Positions 24,863 through 33,996 are shown, counted from the stretch's first letter. The stretch: 41,815 nucleotides of DNA from Actinomycetota bacterium (GCA_005787785.1 SXZT01000038.1:1-41815), one strand, 5' to 3'. Notes: a model not told the origin generated them from the letters alone. Numbers and translations are program-made.

Positions 24863-25546
24863 ATGTTGCCGGTTGTCATCGGATTCGCCCACCGTGGCGC
24901 CAAGGCCTACGCCCAGGAGAACACCCTCGAGGCGTTCACACTCGCCTTGCGCCTCGGTGCCACCGGGTTGGAAAGTGACGTCTGGCTCACGGCAGACGGG
25001 ATTCCGGTCCTCGACCACGACGGCGTGGTGAAGAGCCGTCTGCGCTCGAGGCCCATTGGGGCTTGCGCTCGGGCCGACCTGCCCGCCCACATCCCGACCC
25101 TCGATGAGATGCTGTCCGCGACACCATCGACCATGCCGCTCTCTCTGGACGTGAAAGACCCAGCAGCCTTCGAACCAATCGTCGAAATATTTCGTCGGCA
25201 CAGCATCCATGGCGGCCGACTCTTGTATCTCTGTCATCCCCACCTCGAAGTCTTGCGTGACTGGGTGAACTTGGCGGCGGACGTCCGGTTGGTGCACTCG
25301 ACTCGTCTGGCGCGCATGAAGGACGGCCCAGAGCGACACGCAGCCACGCTGCGAGAGGTCGGTATCGACGTGGTGAACATGCCCTACCCTGATTGGTCGG
25401 GCGGTCTCGTCGCTCTCTTCAAAAGGTTCGACGTCCGCTGTTTCGCGTGGGATTGCCAGCACGAACGACAAATCGGAGAAGTTGCCCGGATGGGCGTCGA
25501 CGCGGTCTACAGCGACTGGCCGGACCGCCTCGCAGACGTCCTTTAG
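24863..25546 (+). CDS. Glycerophosphodiester phosphodiesterase family protein
   Basis: 227 residues from ATG 24863; the track start lies inside the opposite tatB gene. The TIM-barrel GDPD signature is complete: H10 in AHRG, ENTLEAF at 19-25, E37 and D39 in GLESDVWLTADG, and H52 in VLDHDG. These are the catalytic histidines and metal ligands. Such enzymes hydrolyse glycerophosphodiesters to glycerol-3-phosphate and an alcohol. No signal peptide, so it acts in the cytoplasm. It is alone on the plus strand between two minus-strand groups, and its stop overlaps the lepB stop by four bases. Confidence 0.92.
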   Translation: MLPVVIGFAHRGAKAYAQENTLEAFTLALRLGATGLESDVWLTADGIPVLDHDGVVKSRLRSRPIGACARADLPAHIPTLDEMLSATPSTMPLSLDVKDPAAFEPIVEIFRRHSIHGGRLLYLCHPHLEVLRDWVNLAADVRLVHSTRLARMKDGPERHAATLREVGIDVVNMPYPDWSGGLVALFKRFDVRCFAWDCQHERQIGEVARMGVDAVYSDWPDRLADVL

Positions 25547-26154
25547 AGCCAGCGCCAGCGGCTGATTGGCCAGATCACAACGAAGGCCCGACCAACGATG
25601 CTTTTTTTGTCGACGGGACCAAAGACGCGACTATCCATCGACTGGGGCCTGTTGTCACCGAGAACAAAAACCTGACCGTCGGGTACAACGACCGCGGCCA
25701 TCTCGGGCTGGCGGCACCGTTCAACAAGATCCACCCGCTGCGCTCCCTGCTCCGGAAGGTAGGGCTCAACCAATTGTTTGCCATCGACATAGACAACGCA
25801 GCCCATGATCGATACCGACTCGCCCGGCAGGGCAATGACACGCTTGATCAAGTCGTCATGCTGGACGTCGCGGCCGTTCGAAGTGACTCGGTCGAAAACG
25901 ACAACGTCTCCCCTGTCGATGTCGCCGTAGCGATACGACAGTTTGTTGACCAGAACCCGATTCGGCTGGAAGAGCGTGGACTCCATCGAGGGCCCGGAAA
26001 TATAGAACTGTTGGAGGACGAATGTTCTGATCCCGAAAGCGACGAGTAGCGCCACCACGAGCACCACCACCCAATCCCTGACAACCCGGAACGAGTCGCG
26101 AGCCCGACTGCGAGCGCCAACGACATCGGTTTCGCCGGGGAGTTCGAATGACAC
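25543..26154 (-). CDS. lepB: Signal peptidase I
   Basis: 203 residues from GTG 26152-26154, chosen because it begins 20 bases after pafA; the track extends 42 residues further into pafA. One N-terminal membrane helix (VVLVVALLVAFGIRTFVL) is followed by SGPSMESTL with the catalytic serine, VNKLSYRYGDIDRGDVVVF, and LIKRVIALPGE with the catalytic lysine. The GDNRPQSMDSR box near the C-terminus completes the family pattern. It cleaves signal peptides from exported proteins on the outer membrane face. Cotranscription with pafA seems likely from the spacing. Confidence 0.95.
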   Translation of the reverse strand: MSFELPGETDVVGARSRARDSFRVVRDWVVVLVVALLVAFGIRTFVLQQFYISGPSMESTLFQPNRVLVNKLSYRYGDIDRGDVVVFDRVTSNGRDVQHDDLIKRVIALPGESVSIMGCVVYVDGKQLVEPYLPEQGAQRVDLVERCRQPEMAAVVVPDGQVFVLGDNRPQSMDSRVFGPVDKKSIVGRAFVVIWPISRWRWL

Positions 26155-26174
26155 CCGAGCGAGGTTACTGCCGC

Positions 26175-27533
26175 TTACATGGACTCGATGATCTTTTCCA
26201 CACGCTCGTCCCTGCTCTTGAACGGGTCCTTGCACAGCACCGTGCGCTGGGCCTGGTCGTTCAATTTGAGGTGTACCCAATCAACGGTGTAGTCGCGTTT
26301 TTTGGATTTCGCTTTTTTGATGAATTCACCCCGTAGGCGAGCGCGTGTCGTGGCCGGCGCATTGTCTATCGCATGCGTGATGTCGTCCTCGCTACACATG
26401 CGCTCCACGAGCCCCTTTGATTCGAGCTTGTAATAAAGCCCACGCGAGCGGGAGATGTCGTGGTACTGGAGGTCTACCAACTGCGTCTTCGGGTCACCGA
26501 GGTCGAGGCTGTGACGCTCGCGGTACCGTTCGATCAGTTTGTGCTTGATAACCCAGTCCACCTCGCGGTCAAGCAGAAAGGGGTCGCGTTCGATGGTGGA
26601 GATGCAGTGTTTCCACATCTCCAGTGCCTTCATCTCAAACTCGGGGAAACCTTTTCGATCGGCATAAGCGAGGGCACGGTCGAGGTATTCGCGTTGGATA
26701 TCCAGTGCACTGACCTCGCGACCGTTCTGCAATCTTACGGTACGTCGGCACGTGAGGTCGTGGCTTATCTCGCGAATGGCACGTATGGGATTTTCGAGCG
26801 TCATGTCCCGAAGAACGACGGCAGGGTCTTCCATCATCCGCAAAAGACAAGCCGTCGAGCCAACCTTGAGAAACGTGGTGTACTCGCTCATGTTCGAGTC
26901 ACCGACAATCACGTGCAATCTTCGGTAATGTTCGGCGTCGGCGTGAGGCTCGTCGCGCGTATTTATGATCGGCCTACTCCGAGTGGTGGCGGAACTCATG
27001 CCTTCCCAGATGTGGTCGGCGCGTTGCGATATGGAGTAGACGGGTCCACGAGCCGTGTGGGTGATGCGTCCCGCTCCGGCGATGATCTGTCGTGAGACCA
27101 GAAACGGGATCAGAATCTGTCCAATGGCAGTCTGGTCGTCGTCGCGCCCGGTCAGATAGTTCTCGTGACATCCGTAGGAATTCCCTGCGCTGTCGGTGTT
27201 GTTCTTGAAGAGATACACCGTGCCGCGAATGCCCTCGTCGCGTAGCCGCTCCTCGGCGGAATACGTGAGGTCCTCGATACGCCTCTCGCCAGCCTTGTCA
27301 TGCACGACTACGTCGTAGATGTTGTCGCATTCGGGGGTCGCATACTCGGGGTGTGACCCGACGTCGAGATACAACCGGGCTCCATTCTCGAGGAATACGT
27401 TGCTACTGCGGCCCCATGAAACGACCTTACGAAACAGATAGCGCGCGACTTCGTCCGGACTGAGGCGACGTTGACCACGCAGCGTGCATGTGATTCCGTA
27501 CTCGGTCTCGATACCGTAGATTCGGCGTTCCAT
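26175..27533 (-). CDS. pafA: Pup-protein ligase PafA
   Basis: 452 residues from ATG, the standard length. PafA uses ATP to join the C-terminal glutamate of Pup to lysines of target proteins. Diagnostic segments: [34 protein letters not shown] with the catalytic aspartate, [20 protein letters not shown], and [22 protein letters not shown]. The [13 protein letters not shown] form separates PafA from Dop (DHAHPE). It is followed by lepB and preceded at 15 bases by prcA, so it belongs to the proteasome operon. Assignment is secure. Confidence 0.97.
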   Translation of the reverse strand: MERRIYGIETEYGITCTLRGQRRLSPDEVARYLFRKVVSWGRSSNVFLENGARLYLDVGSHPEYATPECDNIYDVVVHDKAGERRIEDLTYSAEERLRDEGIRGTVYLFKNNTDSAGNSYGCHENYLTGRDDDQTAIGQILIPFLVSRQIIAGAGRITHTARGPVYSISQRADHIWEGMSSATTRSRPIINTRDEPHADAEHYRRLHVIVGDSNMSEYTTFLKVGSTACLLRMMEDPAVVLRDMTLENPIRAIREISHDLTCRRTVRLQNGREVSALDIQREYLDRALAYADRKGFPEFEMKALEMWKHCISTIERDPFLLDREVDWVIKHKLIERYRERHSLDLGDPKTQLVDLQYHDISRSRGLYYKLESKGLVERMCSEDDITHAIDNAPATTRARLRGEFIKKAKSKKRDYTVDWVHLKLNDQAQRTVLCKDPFKSRDERVEKIIESM

Positions 27534-27548
27534 TTCAGGTGCCGGTGA

Positions 27549-28232
27549 TCAACTCGCGAGGAGGTTCGAAACCTCCGCGTCGTCGAGTCGGGCAAAGGCG
27601 CGTCGCGAGCCGTTGCGTCGCAACACGGCGACCTCGAAATCGTCGGCGACAAGCGATCTGTCAGGTCCGGCGAGTGCACTATTTGCGAGCTTGACCGCCG
27701 ACGCCAGATTCGGGACGGAATCAACGAGTTCGGGTGCCAGGCGGGCGGCGATCGCATCGGCATCGCCACCGAGAACTGAATACCGCTTCTCATCGAGAAC
27801 GGTTCCATCGTAGAGAATGTGAAAAAGTTGATCGGAAGAGGCGTCGACACCGATTTCGGCCACGAGGATCTCGACTTCGAGCGGTTTCATTTCGTGGGTG
27901 AAAATCTGGCCGAGAATCTGCGCGTACTGGTTTGCGAGGCCGCGTGCATCGACATCGGCGCGAGAATATTGGTAGCCCTTCAGATCGGCTGATCGGACCC
28001 CTGCTACTCGCAACTGATCGAACTCGTTGTATTTTCCGACACCGGCGAAAGCGATGCGGTCGTAGATTTCGCTGACCTTACGCAGGGTGTTCGACGGGTT
28101 TTCGGCGATGATCGCGATGCCTTCGGTGTACTGCACCGCAACGAGAGCCCGACCACGGGCAATTCCCTTGCGCGCATAGTCGGCGCGATCCTTCATCACC
28201 TGTTCGGGGGCTACGTAGAAAGGGGTGCTCAT
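27549..28232 (-). CDS. prcA: Proteasome alpha subunit
   Basis: 227 residues, ATG overlapping the prcB stop by four bases. It starts FYVAPEQVMKDRADYARKGIARG, the usual gating helix region of bacterial alpha subunits, and has ENPSNTLRKVSEIYDRIAF, the segment whose lysine lines the pocket for HbYX/GQYL-type activator tails. DLKGYQYSRADVDARGLAN and EIGVDASSDQLF also fit. Seven copies form each outer ring of the 20S core and control entry. No unusual feature is seen. Confidence 0.96.
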   Translation of the reverse strand: MSTPFYVAPEQVMKDRADYARKGIARGRALVAVQYTEGIAIIAENPSNTLRKVSEIYDRIAFAGVGKYNEFDQLRVAGVRSADLKGYQYSRADVDARGLANQYAQILGQIFTHEMKPLEVEILVAEIGVDASSDQLFHILYDGTVLDEKRYSVLGGDADAIAARLAPELVDSVPNLASAVKLANSALAGPDRSLVADDFEVAVLRRNGSRRAFARLDDAEVSNLLAS

Positions 28233-29032
28233 CGGGTTTCGCCTCCGTTGCGCGCGCGCTGTTCCACGAGGATTTCATCCACCATCCCGGCCAGACGGGC
28301 ATCCTCGACGCGCGACCAACCCGTCGAAGTGATGGACGCTGTGACCGGATAGATGCCACGCAACGCGTCGGGGCCGCCCGTGGCCGAATCCGCATCAGCT
28401 GCCTCCCACAATGCGCGCACGGCGAGGCGAATCGCGTCATCCTCCGTGAGAGACGACCTCCACCCGACCTTCACAACCGTGCCCGCATGAAGGCTGCCCG
28501 AGCCCGTTGCCACGAACTCTTTCTCCTCATAACGACCGCCGGTCGGGTCGTAGTCCCAGAGCCGGCCTGTACCGAAGGCAACGTCGTAGCCAGCGAAAAT
28601 CGGGACCACGACCATGCCCTGCATCGCCGCAGGCAAATTGCCCCGAACGAGCATGGACAGTTGGTTCGCCTTGCCTTCGAGCGAGAGCATCTGGCCCTCT
28701 ACTTTTTCGTAATGCTCAAGTTGCAATTGAAAGAGCTTGATCATTTCCATGGCAGGACCGGCCGCACCCGCTATCGCGACGCCGCTGAATCGATCCGCTT
28801 CAACAACTTTTTCCATTGTCCGGTGCGATATGAGATTTCCTGATGTCGCCCTTCGGTCGCCGGCCATGACGACCCCGCCCGAGAAACGCAACGCAACGCA
28901 CGTCGTTGCGTGCGGGATCGAAACGTACCCCGACACATCGGCAGTTGCGAAGGGTTCGGGCCCCGTGCGACGGAGAAGTTCGAGGAAGCTGGCCCCCGGG
29001 TTGTCGTCGGGAGCGAAAAAAGGCATCGACAT
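28229..29032 (-). CDS. prcB: Proteasome beta subunit
   Basis: 267 residues from ATG, five bases after pup. A propeptide of about 42 residues precedes the active-site threonine: IPHA then TTCVALRFSGGVVMAGDRRAT, so mature PrcB should begin at T43 with nucleophile T43. The residue before cleavage is alanine where glycine is usual (HG-TT). D and K of the catalytic set are in MAGDRR and MEKVVEADRFSG. Seven copies form each inner ring. The order mpa-dop-pup-prcB-prcA-pafA is the classical one. Confidence 0.96.
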   Translation of the reverse strand: MSMPFFAPDDNPGASFLELLRRTGPEPFATADVSGYVSIPHATTCVALRFSGGVVMAGDRRATSGNLISHRTMEKVVEADRFSGVAIAGAAGPAMEMIKLFQLQLEHYEKVEGQMLSLEGKANQLSMLVRGNLPAAMQGMVVVPIFAGYDVAFGTGRLWDYDPTGGRYEEKEFVATGSGSLHAGTVVKVGWRSSLTEDDAIRLAVRALWEAADADSATGGPDALRGIYPVTASITSTGWSRVEDARLAGMVDEILVEQRARNGGETR

Positions 29033-29037
29033 CGTGC

Positions 29038-29241
29038 CTATTCCCCACCCTTTTGCACGTAGCTCTTCACGAAGTCCTCCGCATTCGATTCGAGCACCTC
29101 GTCGATTTCGTCGAGGAGGTCGTCGAGTTCCGCCTTCAACTTCTCGCTGCGCTCGGTGTCGGCAGCGGGTGAGGCCGAATCTGAAACGGCCGCATCATCG
29201 GTGCCGCGCTCGGTACGTTGTTTTTGGATGCGCTCGGCCAT
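29038..29241 (-). CDS. pup: Prokaryotic ubiquitin-like protein Pup
   Basis: 67 residues from ATG 29239-29241; the track ORF adds 26 unlikely residues. The sequence is short, acidic and disordered, with the helical Mpa-binding region SEKLKAELDDLLDEIDEVLE and the conserved end FVKSYVQKGGE. The last residue is glutamate. In mycobacteria Pup ends in GGQ and Dop must deamidate it; here Pup is ready for PafA as made. It lies 28 bases after dop and 5 before prcB. Confidence 0.98.
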   Translation of the reverse strand: MAERIQKQRTERGTDDAAVSDSASPAADTERSEKLKAELDDLLDEIDEVLESNAEDFVKSYVQKGGE

Positions 29242-29269
29242 TCGCCCACCGTAGCCAAGTTTCCGCGCC

Positions 29270-30808
29270 TCAGTACATCCCGGGATCGACGAAGCCCGAA
29301 GTCTCGCTGGCCCCCGCACCCAGCATGTCGATCAGGTTCCGGGGCGACGTGGCGGACTCGATGAGTGAGCCGACGATGGCACGGGTGCCACGCAGCGGCT
29401 CCATCATCGGGACTCGGCGCAACGGCTCGTCGCCTATGTCAAAGACGAGGCTGTCCCAATTCGCCGCAACGACATCGTTCGGCCATTTCTGCAGGCACTT
29501 GCCGCGGAAGAACGCTCGCGTCGTAGCGGGCGGTTCCGTTACGGCCGTGGAAACCGCGTCGTCCGACCACATCGTCTCGAGACCGACACGACGGGCGAGA
29601 CATCGCTCGGGACGCATGTCGTGGTACTGAAGGTCCACCGCCTTCAACTTGGCGTGTCCGGCTGACAGATTGTGCCGGGAGGCCAATCCGTCGACCAGTC
29701 GTTTCTTGGCGACCCAATCGACGATGTGCGCGACGGAATCCGGGGCGTGTTCGAGACCTTCGAGCACGTCCTTCCAGCGCGACAGAATCAACTCCCCCTC
29801 CCCGGCACCACCTGCATCGTCAACGCAAGCCAGACCGTATTGCTGGGCGTATTTTTGAGCACATTCGAGCAGGAGAAACTGCATCTCGAGCGCCGTGAGA
29901 CGCTGTCCGTCTATCCGTTCGACAGTCGTTTTGAGTGTCGGGTCGTGACTGACAGCCGCGATTCCGTGCAAAGGGTTGGAGAGTTGCAAGTTGTGGGGAA
30001 GGACGTCGTCTTCGATCATGGCGAGGACAATCGCCGTGGTGCCCACTTTCAGAAACGTCGCCACTTCGCTCATGTTCGCGTCGCCGACGATCACGTGAAG
30101 GCGCCGATAGAGATTTGGGTTGCAGTGTGGCTCGTCTCTCGTATTGACGATCGGACGCTTGAGCGTGGTCTCGAGTCCTATCTCTTCTTCAAAAAAGTCG
30201 GCCCGTTGCGTGAGTTGGTATGCGACGGCGGTCGAACTCCTGCCAGGTTGCTCGCATCCGACTTTGCCGGCACCTGTGAACACCTGTCGCGTCACGAAGT
30301 GCGACGTGATCAGCGCAGCCAGACGACCGAAGGGAAGGTTCCGGTCGACTAGGTAGTTTTCATGGCAACCGTACGAGTTTCCCTTGCCGTCGGAGTTGTT
30401 CTTGTAGAGAACGATTTCGTGACTCGGGGGCAACTTCTCGTTTGCTGAGGCCACGCTGCGTCGAATTACCTCTTCGGCAGCCCTGTCGAAAAGGACGACT
30501 TGTGAAGCACTCGTACACTCGGGCGTCGAGACTTCGGGATGTGCGTGATCGACGTAATAACGGGCACCATTGGTGAGAACGCTGTTGACGAGATGGGTCT
30601 CGACCTCCGGCGGAAAAGCGTCATCGAGGACGAGACCGCGCGCGTCGAGACCCGGATTTTCATCTGCGAAATCCCATCCGATCAGTTGGGGAAAGTTCCC
30701 GGCGTAGGCATTCACGAGAACCGACGAGGCCACGACGGGATTGGCATCGAAGCCACGTGTGATGATCCCGTATTCGGTTTCTATCCCGCAGACCTTGTGA
30801 ATTGCCAT
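29270..30808 (-). CDS. dop: Pup depupylase/deamidase Dop
   Basis: 512 residues from ATG 30806-30808; the upstream 98 residues of the track ORF are a shadow of mpa. It begins [19 protein letters not shown], a homologue of PafA but with the Dop signature: TNGARYYVDHAHPEVSTPEC with the nucleophilic aspartate in [27 protein letters not shown] and [22 protein letters not shown]. Dop cuts the Pup-lysine bond and can deamidate Pup-Gln. Because Pup here ends in Glu, depupylation is probably its main role. It starts 19 bases after mpa. Confidence 0.97.
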   Translation of the reverse strand: MAIHKVCGIETEYGIITRGFDANPVVASSVLVNAYAGNFPQLIGWDFADENPGLDARGLVLDDAFPPEVETHLVNSVLTNGARYYVDHAHPEVSTPECTSASQVVLFDRAAEEVIRRSVASANEKLPPSHEIVLYKNNSDGKGNSYGCHENYLVDRNLPFGRLAALITSHFVTRQVFTGAGKVGCEQPGRSSTAVAYQLTQRADFFEEEIGLETTLKRPIVNTRDEPHCNPNLYRRLHVIVGDANMSEVATFLKVGTTAIVLAMIEDDVLPHNLQLSNPLHGIAAVSHDPTLKTTVERIDGQRLTALEMQFLLLECAQKYAQQYGLACVDDAGGAGEGELILSRWKDVLEGLEHAPDSVAHIVDWVAKKRLVDGLASRHNLSAGHAKLKAVDLQYHDMRPERCLARRVGLETMWSDDAVSTAVTEPPATTRAFFRGKCLQKWPNDVVAANWDSLVFDIGDEPLRRVPMMEPLRGTRAIVGSLIESATSPRNLIDMLGAGASETSGFVDPGMY

Positions 30809-30827
30809 CCTGTCGCGTCTCCGTCGG

Positions 30828-32513
30828 CTACAGGTACTGACCGGTGGCGGTGCGCTCGATGGCCTTGCCACCACGCGAAGCCGCATCACCGACGTGCTCG
30901 TCGACCAGGGTGCGGATGAACACGATGCGCTCGCCCTTCTTACCCGAGATACGCGCCCAATCGTCGGGGTTCGTGGTATTCGGGAGGTCTTCGTGTTCCT
31001 TGAACTCTTGGCGCACCGACCGGACAAGATCGTCGAGACGGATGCCCTTGTCTCCCCCGGCGATGACACGCTTGATGGCCAGTTTCTTGGCGCGACGGAC
31101 AATGTTCTCGATCATTGCTCCGGACGAAAAGTCACGGAAATGGAGGACTTCCTTGTCGCCGTTTTGATACGTCACTTCGAGGAAACGATTTGCCTTGTCG
31201 TCGCTGTACATCGCATCCACTGCCGCGTTTATCATCGCCCGTACGGCGGCCTCGGTGTCGAGGCCGGGTTCGGCTGGCGCAATGGGTAGGTCGGCGGTGA
31301 GGTAGCGCGAGAAGATCTGTGTCGCTGCGGCCTTGTCGGGGCGCTCGATTTTGATCTTCACGTCAAGACGTCCGGGTCGAAGGATCGCGGGGTCGATGAG
31401 ATCCTCGCGGTTGGTCGCTCCGATGACTATGACGTTTCGCAAGCCCTCGACGCCGTCTATTTCTGCGAGCAACTGAGGCACGATCGTCGACTCCATGTCG
31501 CTGCTGATGCCGCTTCCACGTGTGCGGAACATCGAGTCCATCTCGTCAAAAAAAACGATGACCGGCCAGCCCTCCTCGCTCTTTTCTCGTGCGCGCTGGA
31601 AGATGAGGCGGATCTGTCGCTCGGTTTCGCCGACGTACTTGTTGAGAAGTTCGGGGCCCTTGACATTGATGAAGTAACTGCGGCCCTTCGCGTCGCCCTG
31701 CGTGGCGGCCACTTTTTTGGCAAGGCTGTTGGCGACAGCCTTTGCAATGAGGGTTTTCCCGCAACCCGGGGGTCCATACAGCAAGACGCCCTTCGGCGCA
31801 GGCAGCCGGTGCTCGGCAAAGAGGTCGCCGTAAAGGAAGGGCAATTCGACAGCATCGGCGATCAGTTCAATCTGGGAATCGAGGCCGCCGATGTCGCCGT
31901 AGTCAATGTCGGGTACCTCTTCGAGCAAGAGGTCCTCCACATCGGGCTGCGGAAGCTTCTCGAGGAGAAGCGCCGAACGCGGATCGAGGCGCAGAAGGTC
32001 ACCCGAACGCAAGTGCACACCGCGCAAGGCATCGGCGAGTTCGCAGATTCGTTCGTCATCCCCACGCACCGTGACGACGGCTCGCACACCGTCTTCGCAG
32101 ACTTCCTTCAGCGAGACGACCTCACCAGAGCCCTCGGGAATCCGAGCCAGAACGACATTGAGACTCTCGTTCAACACCACCTCGGCGCCACGGGCAATGG
32201 TCTCGAAGTCGATGTCAGGGTGGAGATGCACACGCATCTTGCGTCCGCTCGTGAGAATGTCAACCGTTTCGTCGTCGTTCTTGCCGACGATGACCCCGTA
32301 TGCCGACGGCGGCTGCGACAATTTGTCGACTTCTTCGCGCAGTTGGGCGATGTGCTCTCGCGCCTCACGAAGGGTGTAGGACAACTTCTCGTTCTGGGCG
32401 TTCTTGTGCGCAAGTTGGCTCTTTGCCTCGAGCAGTTGAGCCTCGAGTCGCGCCGATCGACCATCGCCGCGTTCGGTTTCCTCGTTCTGCCCGTCCCCTT
32501 GACCAGCAGACAT
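30828..32513 (-). CDS. mpa: Mycobacterial-type proteasomal AAA+ ATPase (Mpa/ARC)
   Basis: 561 residues from ATG 32511-32513, with GGAGG six bases before it. Domains in order: acidic N-terminus, a coiled coil (about 14-70, [20 protein letters not shown]) that captures Pup, interdomain OB folds ([18 protein letters not shown]), and one AAA module with [13 protein letters not shown] (Walker A), [11 protein letters not shown] (Walker B) and [18 protein letters not shown]. It ends GQYL, the motif that docks into PrcA pockets. It unfolds pupylated proteins into the core. It is the first gene of the proteasome operon. Confidence 0.97.
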   Translation of the reverse strand: MSAGQGDGQNEETERGDGRSARLEAQLLEAKSQLAHKNAQNEKLSYTLREAREHIAQLREEVDKLSQPPSAYGVIVGKNDDETVDILTSGRKMRVHLHPDIDFETIARGAEVVLNESLNVVLARIPEGSGEVVSLKEVCEDGVRAVVTVRGDDERICELADALRGVHLRSGDLLRLDPRSALLLEKLPQPDVEDLLLEEVPDIDYGDIGGLDSQIELIADAVELPFLYGDLFAEHRLPAPKGVLLYGPPGCGKTLIAKAVANSLAKKVAATQGDAKGRSYFINVKGPELLNKYVGETERQIRLIFQRAREKSEEGWPVIVFFDEMDSMFRTRGSGISSDMESTIVPQLLAEIDGVEGLRNVIVIGATNREDLIDPAILRPGRLDVKIKIERPDKAAATQIFSRYLTADLPIAPAEPGLDTEAAVRAMINAAVDAMYSDDKANRFLEVTYQNGDKEVLHFRDFSSGAMIENIVRRAKKLAIKRVIAGGDKGIRLDDLVRSVRQEFKEHEDLPNTTNPDDWARISGKKGERIVFIRTLVDEHVGDAASRGGKAIERTATGQYL

Positions 32514-32708
32514 TCCGCACCTCCGACCTTTCGAAGACCTCCCTTTCTCTATCATCTCCCGCGGGCGTTCACGCGACCGCGCGGGCAAACGAAGGGCGAC
32601 CCCCACCAGGATGTTGCGTCCTGCAAGATGTCATGGGACAAAAGGTGACCACGACGGCCACGGCGTGTAGAGTTTGGGCGCACGTCGGAGCGATAGAAGG
32701 AGCAGTCA
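32514..32708. promoter_or_regulatory. Divergent intergenic region between mpa and ferredoxin
   Basis: 195 bases without a gene. On the plus strand GTGACC (32645-32650), a 17-base spacer and TAGAGT (32668-32673) form a reasonable promoter for the ferredoxin, whose start follows 35 bases later with AGAAGGAG as ribosome site. In the mpa leader there is an inverted repeat CCCGCG (32558-32563) / CGCGGG (32580-32585) with a 16-base loop. I see no clear mpa promoter. Confidence 0.4.
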
Positions 32709-32954
32709 ATGAAGGTCTGGATCGATCAGGATCTGTGCACAGGCGATGGCCTCTGCGAGGAGATCGCACCGGATGTCTTCACGCTTCTCGACGACGGTCT
32801 GGCCTACGTAAAGGAAGGCAGCAAGATATTCGCCACTGCCAAGGGCAACCCCCAGGGTGCGGAGGGCCTCGCCAATTTTGCCGACAGCATGATCGATGCA
32901 GTCGTCGAATCGGCCGAGGAATGCCCCGGCGAGTGCATTTTCATCGAACCGTGA
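32709..32954 (+). CDS. Single-cluster ferredoxin with CxxDxxC motif
   Basis: 81 residues from ATG with a strong ribosome site. The cluster motif is LCTGDGLC (C10, D13, C16) with the distal cysteine in ECPGEC (C72, also C76). This is the small ferredoxin type that serves cytochrome P450s and holds [3Fe-4S], but the residue at the position of the second cysteine is aspartate, as in Pyrococcus furiosus ferredoxin, where it can ligate a [4Fe-4S] cluster. No P450 gene lies in the window. It diverges from mpa and converges with trmI. Confidence 0.9.
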   Translation: MKVWIDQDLCTGDGLCEEIAPDVFTLLDDGLAYVKEGSKIFATAKGNPQGAEGLANFADSMIDAVVESAEECPGECIFIEP

Positions 32955-32960
32955 CCGCCA

Positions 32961-32976
32961 GGCCCTGAATCGGGCC
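32961..32976. terminator. Weak hairpin between convergent ferredoxin and trmI genes
   Basis: GGCCC and GGGCC flank a six-base loop (TGAATC) in the 29-base gap between the two stop codons. A five-pair GC stem could end transcription from either side, but there is no T-run, so it is at best a weak terminator. Confidence 0.25.
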
Positions 32977-32983
32977 GAGTGAC

Positions 32984-33778
32984 TCAGGATTTGTCGATGA
33001 GTCGCGCCGCCGTGAGAAATCCGGTGTGCGCGACCATTCTGTGATCGGGCCTCACGGCCTGTCCTTCAATGTGCCAAGTCCGGTGCAGAACTTCGAGCGT
33101 GCGTTGACTCGCCCACTCATCGCCGAGGGCCGTCCGCACTTGCATTGCCTGGGTAATGGAGGGCGTGTAAGCCACGAAGACTCCCCCACGACGCAATGCC
33201 CCGACAGCGTGGTCTACGACGAGCCACGGCTCGGGTAGGTCAAGAACGATGCGTTCGTAATCTTCGCCATCGATTCCGTCGTAGCAATTGCGAATGTGCA
33301 CGTCATACGAGCGCAGAGAAGATTCCCCCAGGAAGGACCCCACGTTGGCCTTTGCACGGTTGGCGAAGTCTTCGCGCAACTCGTACCCGGTGATCGTTGC
33401 TCCGGCGCGCAGCATCGCCATCGAAAGGGCACCCGAGCCAACACCGGATTCGAAAACCCGCACACCAGGCCGAATGTCGGCGATCATGAGGATCGTTGCG
33501 AGATCCTTCGGATAAATGACCTGTGCGCCTCGGGGCATCTCGATGACGAAGTCCTCCAGAGTCGGGCGAAGAACCACGTAACGCGCACCCTTGGTCGAAA
33601 TGACCTCCGTTCCGTCCGGGCAACCGACGACTGCGTCATGCGGGACAAATCCAGCGTGGCTGTGAAATTCACCGCCAGCGACGAGATCGATCAGATATCG
33701 GCGATCCTTCCTGTCGATGAACATAACTTTCTCGCCCAGTCCGAAGGTATCCGCATGTCCGGTTGCGTTCATGGTCAT
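32984..33778 (-). CDS. trmI: tRNA (adenine-58-N1)-methyltransferase TrmI
   Basis: 264 residues from ATG. The protein has the N-terminal small beta domain (GEKVMFIDRKDRRYLIDL) and a class I SAM domain: QVIYPKDLATILMIADIRPG, VFESGVGSGALSMAMLRAG (SAM loop), YELREDFANRAKANV, and VLDLPEPWLVVDHAVGALRRGGVFVAYTPS. These match actinobacterial TrmI (Rv2118c), a tetramer that makes m1A58 in tRNA. In M. tuberculosis it is near mpa as here. The start overlaps the preceding small gene by four bases. Confidence 0.95.
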   Translation of the reverse strand: MTMNATGHADTFGLGEKVMFIDRKDRRYLIDLVAGGEFHSHAGFVPHDAVVGCPDGTEVISTKGARYVVLRPTLEDFVIEMPRGAQVIYPKDLATILMIADIRPGVRVFESGVGSGALSMAMLRAGATITGYELREDFANRAKANVGSFLGESSLRSYDVHIRNCYDGIDGEDYERIVLDLPEPWLVVDHAVGALRRGGVFVAYTPSITQAMQVRTALGDEWASQRTLEVLHRTWHIEGQAVRPDHRMVAHTGFLTAARLIDKS

Positions 33779-33996
33779 CGCGATTCGACGTCGATGACGG
33801 CCCGTCGAGTTGTCGTTCTCACGACACGCGGACGAGGGTTGCCGAAGAAGCGTCGCGAGAGGCGGCCCAGCAGAATTGTCTTGGCGATGGTCGTGGATCG
33901 ACGTGCCAGCGACGAGATGACGCGACGGCGTAACGGGGTACGACCGATAACGAGCCCCGCGACTAACGAGATCCGACGGACGTTTTTCGACGCCAC
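33775..33996 (-). CDS. Small basic protein of unknown function
   Basis: 73 residues from GTG 33994-33996, one base after the stop of the upstream small gene; the longer track start would overlap that gene heavily. The sequence is rich in arginine (SKNVRRISLVAGLVIGRTP, RRRVISSLARRST) with short hydrophobic patches and no recognised motif. A weak membrane-associating helix is possible. Its stop overlaps the trmI start as ATGA, supporting expression. Coding status is moderate only, as such a composition can appear by chance in high-GC DNA. Confidence 0.5.
   Translation of the reverse strand: MASKNVRRISLVAGLVIGRTPLRRRVISSLARRSTTIAKTILLGRLSRRFFGNPRPRVVRTTTRRAVIDVESR

Noticed and set aside
30809-31102. 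N-terminal extension of Dop in the ORF track
   Set aside because: The 98 extra residues are a frame shadow of mpa; family members start at MAIHKVCGIETEYG.
31809-32648. 279-codon plus-strand ORF
   Set aside because: Antisense to mpa, whose coiled-coil and OB domains are clear; no start site or motif on the plus strand.
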